DNA from: Pseudomonas nitroreducens NBRC 12694
Lineage (GTDB): Bacteria > Pseudomonadota > Gammaproteobacteria > Pseudomonadales > Pseudomonadaceae
DNA length: 64,000 nt
NCBI RefSeq assembly: GCF_002091755.1
Contig: NZ_BDAI01000010.1
Coordinates: forward strand, 1 to 64,000
Reading direction: 5' to 3'
Shown one piece after another: positions 24,933 through 33,045 of this stretch. The position numbers were made by a program, and so were the translations under genes. The notes beneath the pieces were generated by a model. That model was not told the DNA's origin and ran no database searches. It saw only the letters and a program-made list of their open reading frames with translations. Within the stretch, counting starts at the first letter, position 1. Each line of letters opens with the position of its first letter.

Positions 24933-25168
24933 GGGCGCCCTGCTCTGTCAGGTACGTTGGCTGGGGTAGCAGGAACTATAAGCCAGCCGTTCCCCGAGCA
25001 TGCAATCTGCGGCGCTGCGCGGGCCCGATCCTGCAATCTGCATGGCCATCGGCCGCCGAGATTTTACAAGCCATTGATTAGACTAGAAATATTATTTTGT
25101 TACACCTGGCATAGCCGCTGCAGCGGAAAGACGGAGGCTTCCACCTCTCTTTCACGGAGCAGTCAGCA

Positions 25169-26086
25169 ATGATTACAACGACCGATGCCTACGCCACCAC
25201 TGCCGTGGATACCACCGACCATTCGGGGGTGTCCTGGGCGGCGGTATTCGCCGGAGCCGCCGGGGCGGCGGCGCTGTCCCTGATCCTGATCATCCTGGGC
25301 TTCGGCCTGGGCTTTTCCGCGGTGTCGCCCTGGCCGGGCGATGGCGCGACGCTCAAGCAGATAGGCGTTTCCACCATCGTCTGGCTGATGCTGACGCAGA
25401 TCCTCGCCTCGGGCCTGGGTGGCTACACTGCCGGGCGCCTGCGCGCGCGCTGGGCAACGCTGCATGACGACGAGGTGTATTTCCGCGACACCGCGCACGG
25501 CTTCCTCGCCTGGGCCGTGGCGACGCTGGTAACCGCGACGCTGGTGGTGGGCTCGGTCAGCAATATCGTCGGCGGTGGCGTGCAGGCCGGGGCTTCCGCG
25601 GCAACCACCGCCGCCGCTGCCGCGGGTTCGAACGCCAGCGCCAGTGGCACGGACGGCGGCTCGGCGTACTTCATCGACATGCTGTTCCGCGACAACCGCC
25701 CGGTGGCCGTCAGTGACGACGCCGCCCATGCCATCGCCACGCGCATCTTCCTGCGCGGCCTGGCCGACGGGCAGTTGAGCGCGGACGATCGCAGCTATCT
25801 CGCCCGCGTGGTTTCGCAGCGTACCGAGATCAGCCAGGCGGAAGCCGAGCAGCGCATCGACCAGGTATTCGCTGCGGCCCAGCAGGCCAAGCTGAAAGCA
25901 CAGCAAGCGGCCGACACTGCCCGCAAGGTGGCCGCCGCCTCGGCGTTGTGGATGTTCGTGGCCCTGCTCTGCGGCGCCTTCTTCGCCAGCTTCCTGGCCA
26001 TCCACGGTGGCCGTCGCCGCGATGCGGTGGTGCTGCTGACCAATACCCGCACGCTGCATTCCACGCAGTCCCGTCCTGCCCACTGA
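25169..26086 (+). CDS. Conserved hypothetical membrane protein (PhnA-like family)
   Basis: 305 residues, with four hydrophobic segments: two in the first ~90 residues (VFAGAAGAAALSLILIILGF; IVWLMLTQILASGLGGYTAG), one near 115-135, and one near 255-280. An Ala/Gly/Ser-rich loop and a coiled-coil-like Ala/Gln stretch lie between. The product resembles membrane proteins annotated PhnA-like in proteobacteria, which are not shown to act in phosphonate use. GGAG lies before the ATG. A 24-codon gene follows 13 bp downstream and a terminator closes the pair. Confidence 0.75.
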   Translation: MITTTDAYATTAVDTTDHSGVSWAAVFAGAAGAAALSLILIILGFGLGFSAVSPWPGDGATLKQIGVSTIVWLMLTQILASGLGGYTAGRLRARWATLHDDEVYFRDTAHGFLAWAVATLVTATLVVGSVSNIVGGGVQAGASAATTAAAAAGSNASASGTDGGSAYFIDMLFRDNRPVAVSDDAAHAIATRIFLRGLADGQLSADDRSYLARVVSQRTEISQAEAEQRIDQVFAAAQQAKLKAQQAADTARKVAAASALWMFVALLCGAFFASFLAIHGGRRRDAVVLLTNTRTLHSTQSRPAH

Positions 26087-26099
26087 CCGGAGGCACACC

Positions 26100-26174
26100 A
26101 TGCGCTCGATTCTTCTGTATTTCCTCGGCGTTCCAATCCCGATAATCATTCTGATCGCGCTGTTCTGGCACTGA
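26100..26174 (+). CDS. 24-residue hydrophobic peptide
   Basis: ATG at 26100 with a strong GGAGG (26089-26093) and TGA at 26172. The peptide is MRSILLYFLGVPIP followed by a short Ile/Leu helix ending FWH, a single membrane-spanning segment with a central Pro pair. Third positions and the perfect ribosome site argue for a real gene. It lies 13 bp after the membrane protein gene and directly before a terminator, so it is the last gene of that operon. Function unknown; it could be a small partner of the upstream protein. Confidence 0.75.
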   Translation: MRSILLYFLGVPIPIIILIALFWH

Positions 26175-26198
26175 TTGCAGCCGGCTGGCGCAGTGACG

Positions 26199-26225
26199 AA
26201 AAAGCCGTCCTCGGGACGGCTTTTT
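26199..26225 (+). terminator. Rho-independent terminator
   Basis: AAAAAGCCGTCC-TCG-GGACGGCTTTTT: 12-bp stem with 3-nt loop ending in five T, 24 bp after the 24-codon gene. Confidence 0.9.
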
Positions 26226-26244
26226 CAATGGAGTGCCGAGTGGG

Positions 26245-26279
26245 TTCGCGAACAAGGAACCGGTGTCCGTCCGGCCCTG
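26245..26279. repeat. Degenerate REP unit
   Basis: GTTCGCGAACAAGGAACCGG followed by tgtccgtccggccct: a REP half with several changes from the copies elsewhere. Confidence 0.5.
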
Positions 26280-26469
26280 CGCGATCAACCCTTTCCCTTC
26301 GAAGCAAAGCGTGCAGCCAGGGATGGGGAGAGCTGCGCAGCCCTTCCAGAAGAGGCCAATTGCCCGGCCGGTTCCGGCAGGAACGAACCTTCCGGCGAAT
26401 CATCGGAACAGCAGTCGCAACGGCGATGGATAGAGCAGCACTCCAATCCATCCTAAGTACATGGCGACC

Positions 26470-27183
26470 TCAGCCGCAGGAGCCGTCCATGGTTTCCTGG
26501 CTTTCACGGATGATGCGCTGGCCTTCGTCGCGCAGTTGCGTCCAGGTGGGTATTTCATGGCAGAGCTCGGCGACGCGCACGGTCATCTCGCCGATCTTGT
26601 GCATCGCCCTGGCGGAGCCGCAAATGCCAAGGTCCTGGTTGTTGGCTTGCTGGCCGAGCCGTTCCATGTAGGAGTGGCCCTTCTGCTGCGCTGCCTGGCA
26701 GCCGCCGGTGAGGTCGACCGAGCCGACTTCGCCGGAAACCGCTGCGTCACCGGCGCTCTGGCTGCCACCGGCCGGCGCAGCCGGGGCATCGGCCTGCACC
26801 AACTGGCTGTTGCTGAACACGCCGCTGGCGGTGGTGCCATTCGGGTAGCGATAGGTGCCGTGGCCGCTGAGCGTGCCGTTCTGCAACTCGCCTTCGTAGC
26901 GGTCGCCCTTGGCCCACTGGATCACCGCGGGGCCGTTGAAACTGCCCTTGCGCAGGGTGCCCTCGGTGGTGGAGAACACCTGGCCGTCCACCAGCGACAG
27001 GAGGATGCCCTTGCCGTCGGCGAAACCGCCTACGCACTGGCCGGACCAGATGTAGCTGGGATTGGAGCGCTGGGCGTTCCAGTCCTGAACCAGGCAGCCC
27101 TTGTCCGTTCTGGCGAACTCGCCGGCAAGGCCCGCTGCGCTGACAAGCATGGCGAGCAGACTCGCCAGTCCGATTCGATTCAT
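26470..27183 (-). CDS. MORN-repeat-containing exported protein
   Basis: 237 residues. A signal peptide covers residues ~1-21 (LASLLAMLVSAAGLAGEF). Then come MORN-like repeats (YIWSGQCVGGFADGKG; GDRYEGELQNGTLSGHGTYR; YPNGTTASGVFSN) at roughly 45-130, and a C-terminal ~100 residues with four Cys that are not recognised. ATG at 27183 is chosen over an in-frame extension that would put charged residues before the signal. MORN repeats often contact membranes or peptidoglycan; role here unknown. Confidence 0.78.
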   Translation of the reverse strand: MNRIGLASLLAMLVSAAGLAGEFARTDKGCLVQDWNAQRSNPSYIWSGQCVGGFADGKGILLSLVDGQVFSTTEGTLRKGSFNGPAVIQWAKGDRYEGELQNGTLSGHGTYRYPNGTTASGVFSNSQLVQADAPAAPAGGSQSAGDAAVSGEVGSVDLTGGCQAAQQKGHSYMERLGQQANNQDLGICGSARAMHKIGEMTVRVAELCHEIPTWTQLRDEGQRIIRESQETMDGSCG

Positions 27184-27443
27184 TCGATCACCCGCTGACA
27201 AGGCTTCAGGGCCCGATGGCTTTCCTGCCGGCAAAGAATAGTGGCGGGCCGATATCACCGCTAGCCGGGAGACAGCGGCGGCGCGAAGGAGACTTCGTAC
27301 TTATCGCCGCCGCGCGCAGGAAATATCCGATAGAGCCCTCTCCCCCCGCTCCCTAGCCTTGCGCTCCATGCAAACGAGGGCGCGCGGGCTTGCTCATTCC
27401 GGGCAGAAATACCCGCCGCCCTCCTGCCCTGGAGAGTTTCTGC

Positions 27444-28679
27444 ATGTCTGCCGTCGAGAAGAAGTTCCAAAAGCTGGCCGCCACCTTCCGCGCCGCCCTG
27501 GCGGCAGGCAATTACCGCCAGGGCCGCGACGTGGCGCGTCAGGCGCTGCAGCTCTCGCCGAACAATCCGACGCTGCTGACGGACTACGCCCTGTGCCTGA
27601 TGCGCACCAAAGACTACGAACAGGCCTACAAGACCTACCTCAAGCTGCTGAATACGCTGTGCGAAGACAGGATGCCGGACACCGCGCTGGACGGGCTGAC
27701 GGAGGTTTGCGGCTGGCTGAAGCGGGAAGACCTGGTGCGCCGCTACGGCAACCTGTCGCTGAGCGTGGCAGATCGCAAGTACGGCCAGCTCCCCGCCTAT
27801 CCCCTGCCCGATACGCCGCCCCCGCCGTTTGACGGCTCAACCCCGGAACGCAACCTGATCGTGTTTTCGCTGTTCGGCGCCCGCCCCCGCTATTGCGAGA
27901 GCGCGCTGAAGAACGTGGAAGCCGCACGCGAGCTGTTCCCGCAATGGCGCTGCCGCTTCTACGTGGACGACACGGTGCCGCCGACGGTGCTGGATCGCCT
28001 GGCGAAAGCCGGGGCGCAGGTGGTGCTGGTGGACGCGGCGACACGCGCTTCGATCCCGTCGACGATGTGGCGCTTCCTGGTGATGGAGGACCGCGAAGTC
28101 TCGCGCTTCCAGGTGCGCGATGCCGACTCGCTGCTCTCCGAACGCGACCGGGCGGCCGTTGAGGCGTGGCTGCGGAGTGGCTACTGGTATCACCACATGC
28201 GCGATTACTTCAGCCACACCGAACTGCTGCTGGCGGGCATGTGGGCTGGCTGTCACAACCCGAACCTGCCGGGCATCCGCGAGCTGATCGCCCAGTACCT
28301 GAAGGATGAGAAGGCGCATCCGCGCTTCGCCGACCAGTACTTCCTGCGCCGCAGCCTGTGGCCGACCATCCGCCAGAGCCTGCTGAACCATGACGAACTG
28401 TTCGGCTTCCTGGAGGCGCAGCCCTTCCCCGCGCACGAGCCGGTGCGCTGGCGGATGGAAGCCTTCCATGTGGGCTGCAACGTCAGCTACCAGGGCATCA
28501 AGGTGCCGAGCAAGCTGAAGGACGGCGAGCTGCAGCCCTGGGGCCTGTTCGAAGCCGAAGGCACGCTGCTGTGCCGTTACGAATCGCCAGTGGCCAAGGG
28601 GCACTGGGAGGAATGGATGCCGTACTTCCTCTGCGACGCCATCGCGGACGGCCGCTGCACGGTGCGCAGCCTGGCGTGA
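27444..28679 (+). CDS. TPR / glycosyltransferase-like protein
   Basis: 411 residues. Residues ~8-75 form TPR-like helices (NYRQGRDVARQALQLSPNNP; DYEQAYKTYLKLLNTL). Residues ~130-330 look like a nucleotide-sugar transferase fold: a first strand NLIVFSLFGARPRYCESAL, the QWRCRFYVDD turn, and RFQVRDADSLLSERDRAA with a D-x-D motif. The ATG at 27444 with GGAGAG is preferred over an upstream frame. No signal peptide. It stands alone between MORN and ppk2 genes. Acceptor is unknown; a surface-polysaccharide role is only plausible. Confidence 0.65.
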   Translation: MSAVEKKFQKLAATFRAALAAGNYRQGRDVARQALQLSPNNPTLLTDYALCLMRTKDYEQAYKTYLKLLNTLCEDRMPDTALDGLTEVCGWLKREDLVRRYGNLSLSVADRKYGQLPAYPLPDTPPPPFDGSTPERNLIVFSLFGARPRYCESALKNVEAARELFPQWRCRFYVDDTVPPTVLDRLAKAGAQVVLVDAATRASIPSTMWRFLVMEDREVSRFQVRDADSLLSERDRAAVEAWLRSGYWYHHMRDYFSHTELLLAGMWAGCHNPNLPGIRELIAQYLKDEKAHPRFADQYFLRRSLWPTIRQSLLNHDELFGFLEAQPFPAHEPVRWRMEAFHVGCNVSYQGIKVPSKLKDGELQPWGLFEAEGTLLCRYESPVAKGHWEEWMPYFLCDAIADGRCTVRSLA

Positions 28680-28748
28680 TTGATCCCCGAGTGCGAATCG
28701 CGCCGGTGGCGCGACTCCCCGCCATCCTGCGAAAGCGCCCGCGGCCGG

Positions 28749-29666
28749 TCAGTAGACTTCCGGCACCTGCAACTCCTGCGGCGTGGGATGCCGGCGGTAG
28801 CCTTCGTGGCGCTGCCGCTCGGGCAGGCTGACAGCGGGCAGGTGCACTTCCTGGTAGGGAATCTGGCTCAACAGGTGGCTGATGCAGTTCAGCCGTGCGC
28901 GCTTCTTGTCGTCGGCCTGCACGATCCACCAGGGCGCCTCGGGGATGTGGGTGCGCTCGAGCATGATTTCCTTCGCCTTGGTGTAGGACTCCCAGCGGCG
29001 GCGCGATTCCAGGTCCATGGGGCTGAGCTTCCATTGTTTGAGCGGATCATGGATTCGGCTGAGGAAACGGTAGTGCTGTTCCTCGTCGGAAATGGAAAAC
29101 CAGTACTTGATGACCTGGATGCCGGACCGCACCAGCATGCGCTCGAACTCGGGCACGCTGCGGAAGAACTCCTCGTACTGGCCGTCGGTACAGAAGCCCA
29201 TTACCCGCTCGACCCCGGCGCGGTTGTACCAGCTGCGGTCGAACAGGACGATCTCCCCCGCCGCCGGCAGGTGCGAGACGTAGCGTTGGAAGTACCACTG
29301 GGTCTGCTCGCGGTCGTTCGGCGCGGGCAGCGCGGCGACCCGGCACACGCGCGGATTGAGGCGCTGGGTGATGCGCTTGATCACGCCGCCCTTGCCCGCC
29401 GCGTCGCGGCCCTCGAAGAGGATGACCACCTTGTGGCCGGTCTTCACCACCCAGTTCTGCAGCTTGACCAGCTCGGCCTGCAGGCTGAACAGGGTGTGGA
29501 AGTAGCGCTGGCGCGCCAGGCGTTCTTCATGGGTTTGCAGGCTGCCGTGGCGCAGCCCTTCGAAATCGTAGAGTTCGTCGAACAGTTCGAGTTCGAGCTC
29601 TTCGTCGCGGTCGTCCTGCAGGTCGCGCTGGACGCGCCGTGGGAAGTTCTTGTCATCGAGCAGCAT
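28749..29666 (-). CDS. ppk2: Polyphosphate kinase 2
   Basis: Uses polyphosphate to phosphorylate (d)NDP/NMP or the reverse. 305 residues of the one-domain class: Walker A GRDAAGKGG at 86-94, Walker B LFDRSWYNR around D143, lid motif with SRIHDPLKQWKLSP, and ARLNCISHLL near the end. ATG at 29666. A PHO-box match lies ~41-58 bp upstream of the start, so induction by phosphate starvation through PhoB is likely. Which of the Pseudomonas PPK2 paralogues this is cannot be fixed. Confidence 0.93.
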   Translation of the reverse strand: MLLDDKNFPRRVQRDLQDDRDEELELELFDELYDFEGLRHGSLQTHEERLARQRYFHTLFSLQAELVKLQNWVVKTGHKVVILFEGRDAAGKGGVIKRITQRLNPRVCRVAALPAPNDREQTQWYFQRYVSHLPAAGEIVLFDRSWYNRAGVERVMGFCTDGQYEEFFRSVPEFERMLVRSGIQVIKYWFSISDEEQHYRFLSRIHDPLKQWKLSPMDLESRRRWESYTKAKEIMLERTHIPEAPWWIVQADDKKRARLNCISHLLSQIPYQEVHLPAVSLPERQRHEGYRRHPTPQELQVPEVY

Positions 29667-29706
29667 GGTGGGTTGCCTTGTGCCGTCACTGGCTCAGCCA
29701 CATTGA

Positions 29707-29724
29707 GTGACACTTTCATGACAG
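29707..29724 (-). promoter_or_regulatory. PHO box upstream of ppk2
   Basis: On the minus strand CTGTCATGAAAGTGTCAC: two CTGTCAT-like heptamers separated by four bases, close to the PhoB consensus. A weaker TCGTCAT pair lies ~26 bp further upstream. Confidence 0.65.
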
Positions 29725-29954
29725 AAAAATGTAGTCACGCTTTATGACGAATTCATTACAACCAGTGAAAGAAGTTTCTTGCAAAGCCCGTGCTAGAGCG
29801 TCCCTTGATAGGACACCCGATGAATTAAGAAGATCTTAAGAACGCACGCCGAGCCGCCGAGCGGTGCTGGTATCGAAGCGCTATCAGCCCGGGGAAAAGG
29901 CCGCGAACATCCGTCCGCGGCCGTGGGGAAGTGACTATGCGGGGAGGAAAATGC

Positions 29955-30407
29955 TCAGGCGTCAGCCAGCGGGCGCGGCTTGTTGACGTACTTGAAGGTG
30001 CCCGAGGCGGACGCCACGGCCACGCCCGCGCTATTGCGCAACTCGGCCTCGCAGAAGGCGATGGAGCGCGTGTGGTGGCGGACGCTGCCAAGGGCTTCCA
30101 GCACTTCGCCCACCTCCCCGCCCGGCCGCAGGAAATTGGTCTTCATTTCCACCGTCACCACGCCGCGGCCGGCTTCGTCGGCATCGCTGGCACTCAGGGC
30201 CATGGCGACATCGAGCAGGGTCATGATCAGCCCGCCATGGGCGTTGGCCCAGCCGTTCACGTGCTGCGGTTCGACGCGCACCACCAGCCGACCGGGGCCG
30301 TTGCCGTCCTCCGCCGGGGCATGGCGGAACTGCAGGAGGTCGAGCATGGGAATGGCGATGCCACGGTGTGCGGTGTAGAGCTTGAGCTGTTCGATATCGA
30401 GGGGCAT
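29955..30407 (-). CDS. PaaI-family hotdog thioesterase
   Basis: 150 residues, a typical hotdog-fold acyl-CoA thioesterase: NGWANAHGGLIMTLLDVAMA carries the HGG catalytic-loop motif with the downstream Asp (~residues 55-70), then VTVEMKTNFLRPG and a terminal SGTFKYV strand. The ATG at 30407 follows AGGAAG; a longer frame upstream is unsupported. Not in an obvious operon. Substrate unknown. Confidence 0.88.
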   Translation of the reverse strand: MPLDIEQLKLYTAHRGIAIPMLDLLQFRHAPAEDGNGPGRLVVRVEPQHVNGWANAHGGLIMTLLDVAMALSASDADEAGRGVVTVEMKTNFLRPGGEVGEVLEALGSVRHHTRSIAFCEAELRNSAGVAVASASGTFKYVNKPRPLADA

Positions 30408-30553
30408 GGGGCTTCCTGGTGCAACGAGTGGGGCCAGGCGATATTCCCCGCTCCGACCGGCGGATCGCAAGCCCGGCGAAGCTTCATGCACGGCGGGAAT
30501 GCCCGTCGATTGCAGCGCTCAGGCGCCCCACCGGCGCCCCTCGCCACGGGTGG

Positions 30554-30946
30554 TCAGCGCGCCTTGCGGGTGCCACTCTTCTTTTCGCTCTGGCGCTCGA
30601 CGGCCTGGACGAAGAGTTCCTCTACCAGCAGCGACTGGATCGGCGAGCGTGTTTCCAGCGACAGGCTCATGGACTCTAGCTTCTGGTTCACCCCCAGGCG
30701 GGCGATGCCGCACAGCAGGATGCGCTGGGCGCCGAAGATGCTGCCCTTGTCGACCAGCACTTCGCGGGGCTTGTCGCCGTCCAGGTAGCTGATCTTGAGG
30801 GCTACAGCGGTGTCGTCGCGCACAGCCAGGTTGAGCCAGGTGGCAACGTTGAACTCGACCACCCATCCCAGGCCGGTCTTCTTGGCCACGGCTTCACGGA
30901 CCAGATGAGCGGGAACCGGACCCAGGGGGGTACTGTGGTTTTCCAT
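30554..30946 (-). CDS. Hypothetical protein, 130 residues
   Basis: Cytoplasmic, no motif recognised. It has a mixed alpha/beta pattern with a central strand-turn WVVEFNVATWLNLAVRDDTA and a basic C-terminal tail (RQSEKKSGTRKAR). ATG at 30946 is near a GGGG-type weak ribosome site. GC-rich third positions like core genes. Stands alone; a 337-bp gap precedes it. Confidence 0.7.
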   Translation of the reverse strand: MENHSTPLGPVPAHLVREAVAKKTGLGWVVEFNVATWLNLAVRDDTAVALKISYLDGDKPREVLVDKGSIFGAQRILLCGIARLGVNQKLESMSLSLETRSPIQSLLVEELFVQAVERQSEKKSGTRKAR

Positions 30947-31283
30947 GGGGTTACTTCTGACGGCTGCGGGTAGAGCGAAATGCGCTAACGGAAGACCCGA
31001 GTTTATGTGAAGCAGTTCAAGTTTTCAGTCTGTATTTTGTAAGACACCGACTATTGAGTAAGCACGAAGTTACAGATCCGGGGCGCTCTAAAATGCCGGT
31101 TACAGCCCGGAAACGGATGACGGAAAAAGGCTGACGACGCGGATCGGCAGAGGCGCTCCGACAAAGTGAATGACTACAGGCCAACATCAGGCAAGGCCGG
31201 CCCGGCGGGAAGCCGAATCGGCCCTGGCATGTCCCACTGGCTGGCGCACGCGCCGGTGCGGCCGGGCCCTGAGGCCCGCTTGC
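30947..31283. other. Intergenic gap, 337 bp
   Basis: The first ~130 bp are AT-richer and should hold the promoter of the 130-residue gene. The rest is GC-rich with a hairpin CGGGCC-N4-GGCCCG at 31263-31278 next to the stop of the small gene. No other gene supported. Confidence 0.4.
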
Positions 31284-31439
31284 TCAGCCCGCGCCAGCGA
31301 GGGTGCGTGGCCTCCGTTCGCCCGAGCGGTTCTTGCGCACTTCACGACGCTCTATGAAGTCCAGCTCTTCCTGGGCGTCCGTGCGGTCCTGCAGGTCTTC
31401 GATGACTTGCGGGGTCAACCGCTTGCGATGTCGAGTCAT
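31284..31439 (-). CDS. Small basic/acidic hypothetical protein, 51 residues
   Basis: ATG at 31439 with a strong GGAGG about seven bases upstream; TGA at 31284. The product starts MTRHRKRLTPQVIEDLQDRT and is highly charged, with a likely central amphipathic helix (AQEELDFIERREVRKNRSGE) and no Cys or membrane segment. The excellent ribosome site and coding-like composition support it. A hairpin (31263-31278) lies just past its stop. Function unknown. Confidence 0.7.
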   Translation of the reverse strand: MTRHRKRLTPQVIEDLQDRTDAQEELDFIERREVRKNRSGERRPRTLAGAG

Positions 31440-31573
31440 ACCTGCCTCCTGAATTCGTATGCCTCATGTTTTGGATTAGCACGCGAGGGGAAGGATTCAA
31501 AGGCTGCCTGCGACGGATTACCCCAACGGTCAGCCGCCAAGGATGTAAGACGTCGCCGGGAAAGACGCTTTTC

Positions 31574-31661
31574 TGTAGGAGCGAGCTTGCTCGCGAATAC
31601 CCCGCGGCTCTGCGGCTAGGCCGGTTCGCGAGCAAGAACTGGGCGTCCCCCTCGGCCCTAC
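31574..31661. repeat. REP palindrome pair
   Basis: TGTAGGAGCGAGCTTGCTCG and GTTCGCGAGCAAGAACTGGG...CCTAC in inverted order, 3' of the carboxypeptidase gene. Confidence 0.8.
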
Positions 31662-31713
31662 GAAGAGCTCCGGGGCGGGACATCGCAAACCGCGAGGTCC
31701 GTCCGCTCGCGAA

Positions 31714-32835
31714 TCAGCGCAATTCGTCGACCAGGCTGGCGACCGTGACCAGCACCGCCTCCGCCAGCGCCTTCGACCGCGCCCCGCTCCACCCGGTACG
31801 CGGATTGGGCGACAGGTTGTGGTCCTTGAACGGCATTTCCAGGGTCAGCGACAGGCAGTCGTAAGTGCGGCCGACGTGATTGCAGGCCAGGGTCAGGTTG
31901 GCCTGGCCGGGAGCGTCCTTCGGGTAGCCGTGCACACTCTGGAATTCGCCGTTGGCTTCCAGGCGCTCGCGGAACAGGCTTTCCAGGCGATCCAGGCGCG
32001 GCGTGAATTCCGGGTTGCCTTCGCAGCCGGCGGCGAACACGAAGGGAATTTCCTCGTCGCCGTGCACGTCAAGGAACAGGTCGACGCCGTACTTCGCCAT
32101 CTGCTCCTGCACGAACAGCACTTCCGGGCTTTCCTCGGCGCTGGACGCGGCCCAGGCGCGGTTCAGGTCCTTGCCGGCGGCGTTGGTACGCAGGTGGCCG
32201 TGGAAGGCACCGTCCGGGTTCATGTTCGGCACCAGGTAGAAATCGGCGCGCTCCAGCAGGCGCTGGACCTCGGCATCACCCGAATGCAGACGCTCGATCA
32301 GGCCTTCCATGAACCACTCGGCCATGTGCTCGCCGGGGTGTTGCTGGGCGATCAGCCAGATCTTCCGCGCACCCGCCGCGCCCTTGCCGATGCGCAGCAG
32401 GGGCAGTTCGCGGCCTTCGATGCTGTGGCCGGTGGCGAGCAGCTCGGCGCCATTGGCCTGGGCGCGCTTCACCAGCTCGGCATGGCGCTCGCGGCTGTAG
32501 GGCTCGAAGTAGGCGAACCAGGCCTGGGGCTGTTCGGCAACGAGGCTGAAGTGCAACCCGTTGGAATCATAGGTACTGGGCACACGGAACCAGTCGCACT
32601 GGTCGTACGAAGCCACCGCGTTGTAGCCCGGCCAGCCGCCGGTGTAGCTGGAGCCGGCGGCGTTGGTCAGGCTGAACTGATATTGCTCACCGGGCTCCAG
32701 ACCTTCCGCCTTGAAGTGGAACCACTGGAAGTGCGGGCTTTTCGTGTCCGGGCGCAGCGCCAGGCGCACCTGGCGCGGGTCGCTGTCGTCGATGACCTGG
32801 ATATTGCCGCTGTCGAAATCGCAGTCGATCTTCAT
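31714..32835 (-). CDS. M14-family zinc carboxypeptidase
   Basis: 373 residues. An N-terminal beta-sandwich (~1-115; FQWFHFKAEGLEPGEQYQFS) precedes a metallocarboxypeptidase domain with HPGEH (H-x2-E zinc ligands, ~residues 170-174), NMNPDGAFHGHLRTN, and the third zinc His in FLDVHGDEEIPF; the catalytic Glu lies in SLTLEMPFKDHN. This two-domain layout is that of the cytosolic carboxypeptidase-like (AGBL/Nna1) branch. The ATG at 32835 is preferred; an upstream frame overlaps the AT-rich promoter. No signal peptide. Substrate unknown. Confidence 0.88.
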   Translation of the reverse strand: MKIDCDFDSGNIQVIDDSDPRQVRLALRPDTKSPHFQWFHFKAEGLEPGEQYQFSLTNAAGSSYTGGWPGYNAVASYDQCDWFRVPSTYDSNGLHFSLVAEQPQAWFAYFEPYSRERHAELVKRAQANGAELLATGHSIEGRELPLLRIGKGAAGARKIWLIAQQHPGEHMAEWFMEGLIERLHSGDAEVQRLLERADFYLVPNMNPDGAFHGHLRTNAAGKDLNRAWAASSAEESPEVLFVQEQMAKYGVDLFLDVHGDEEIPFVFAAGCEGNPEFTPRLDRLESLFRERLEANGEFQSVHGYPKDAPGQANLTLACNHVGRTYDCLSLTLEMPFKDHNLSPNPRTGWSGARSKALAEAVLVTVASLVDELR

Positions 32836-32927
32836 GAATTCTCCGTAGGCGCACGAACCCGAGGCGCCAAAGCCCTGCATTTTCGCCCTCCCTGCCGCGT
32901 CTGTCATGTCTGCGTGACTTGTGTTGA

Positions 32928-32939
32928 ATAATATATTAT
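32928..32939. promoter_or_regulatory. AT-only 12-bp palindrome
   Basis: ATAATATATTAT, perfect, in an AT-rich patch (about 32920-32960) between the divergent carboxypeptidase and lipoamide dehydrogenase genes; a partial repeat CGTAATATAA follows. Candidate promoter or operator. Confidence 0.4.
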
Positions 32940-33045
32940 GTTCGTAATATAAATCGAGTAACGCTTATCCCAGGCCATGCGCTGGTGATCCGGCGAGCGC
33001 GGGCTAACCTCGATTGACCCCTTTTTCCAACTCGGAGAGCACTGC

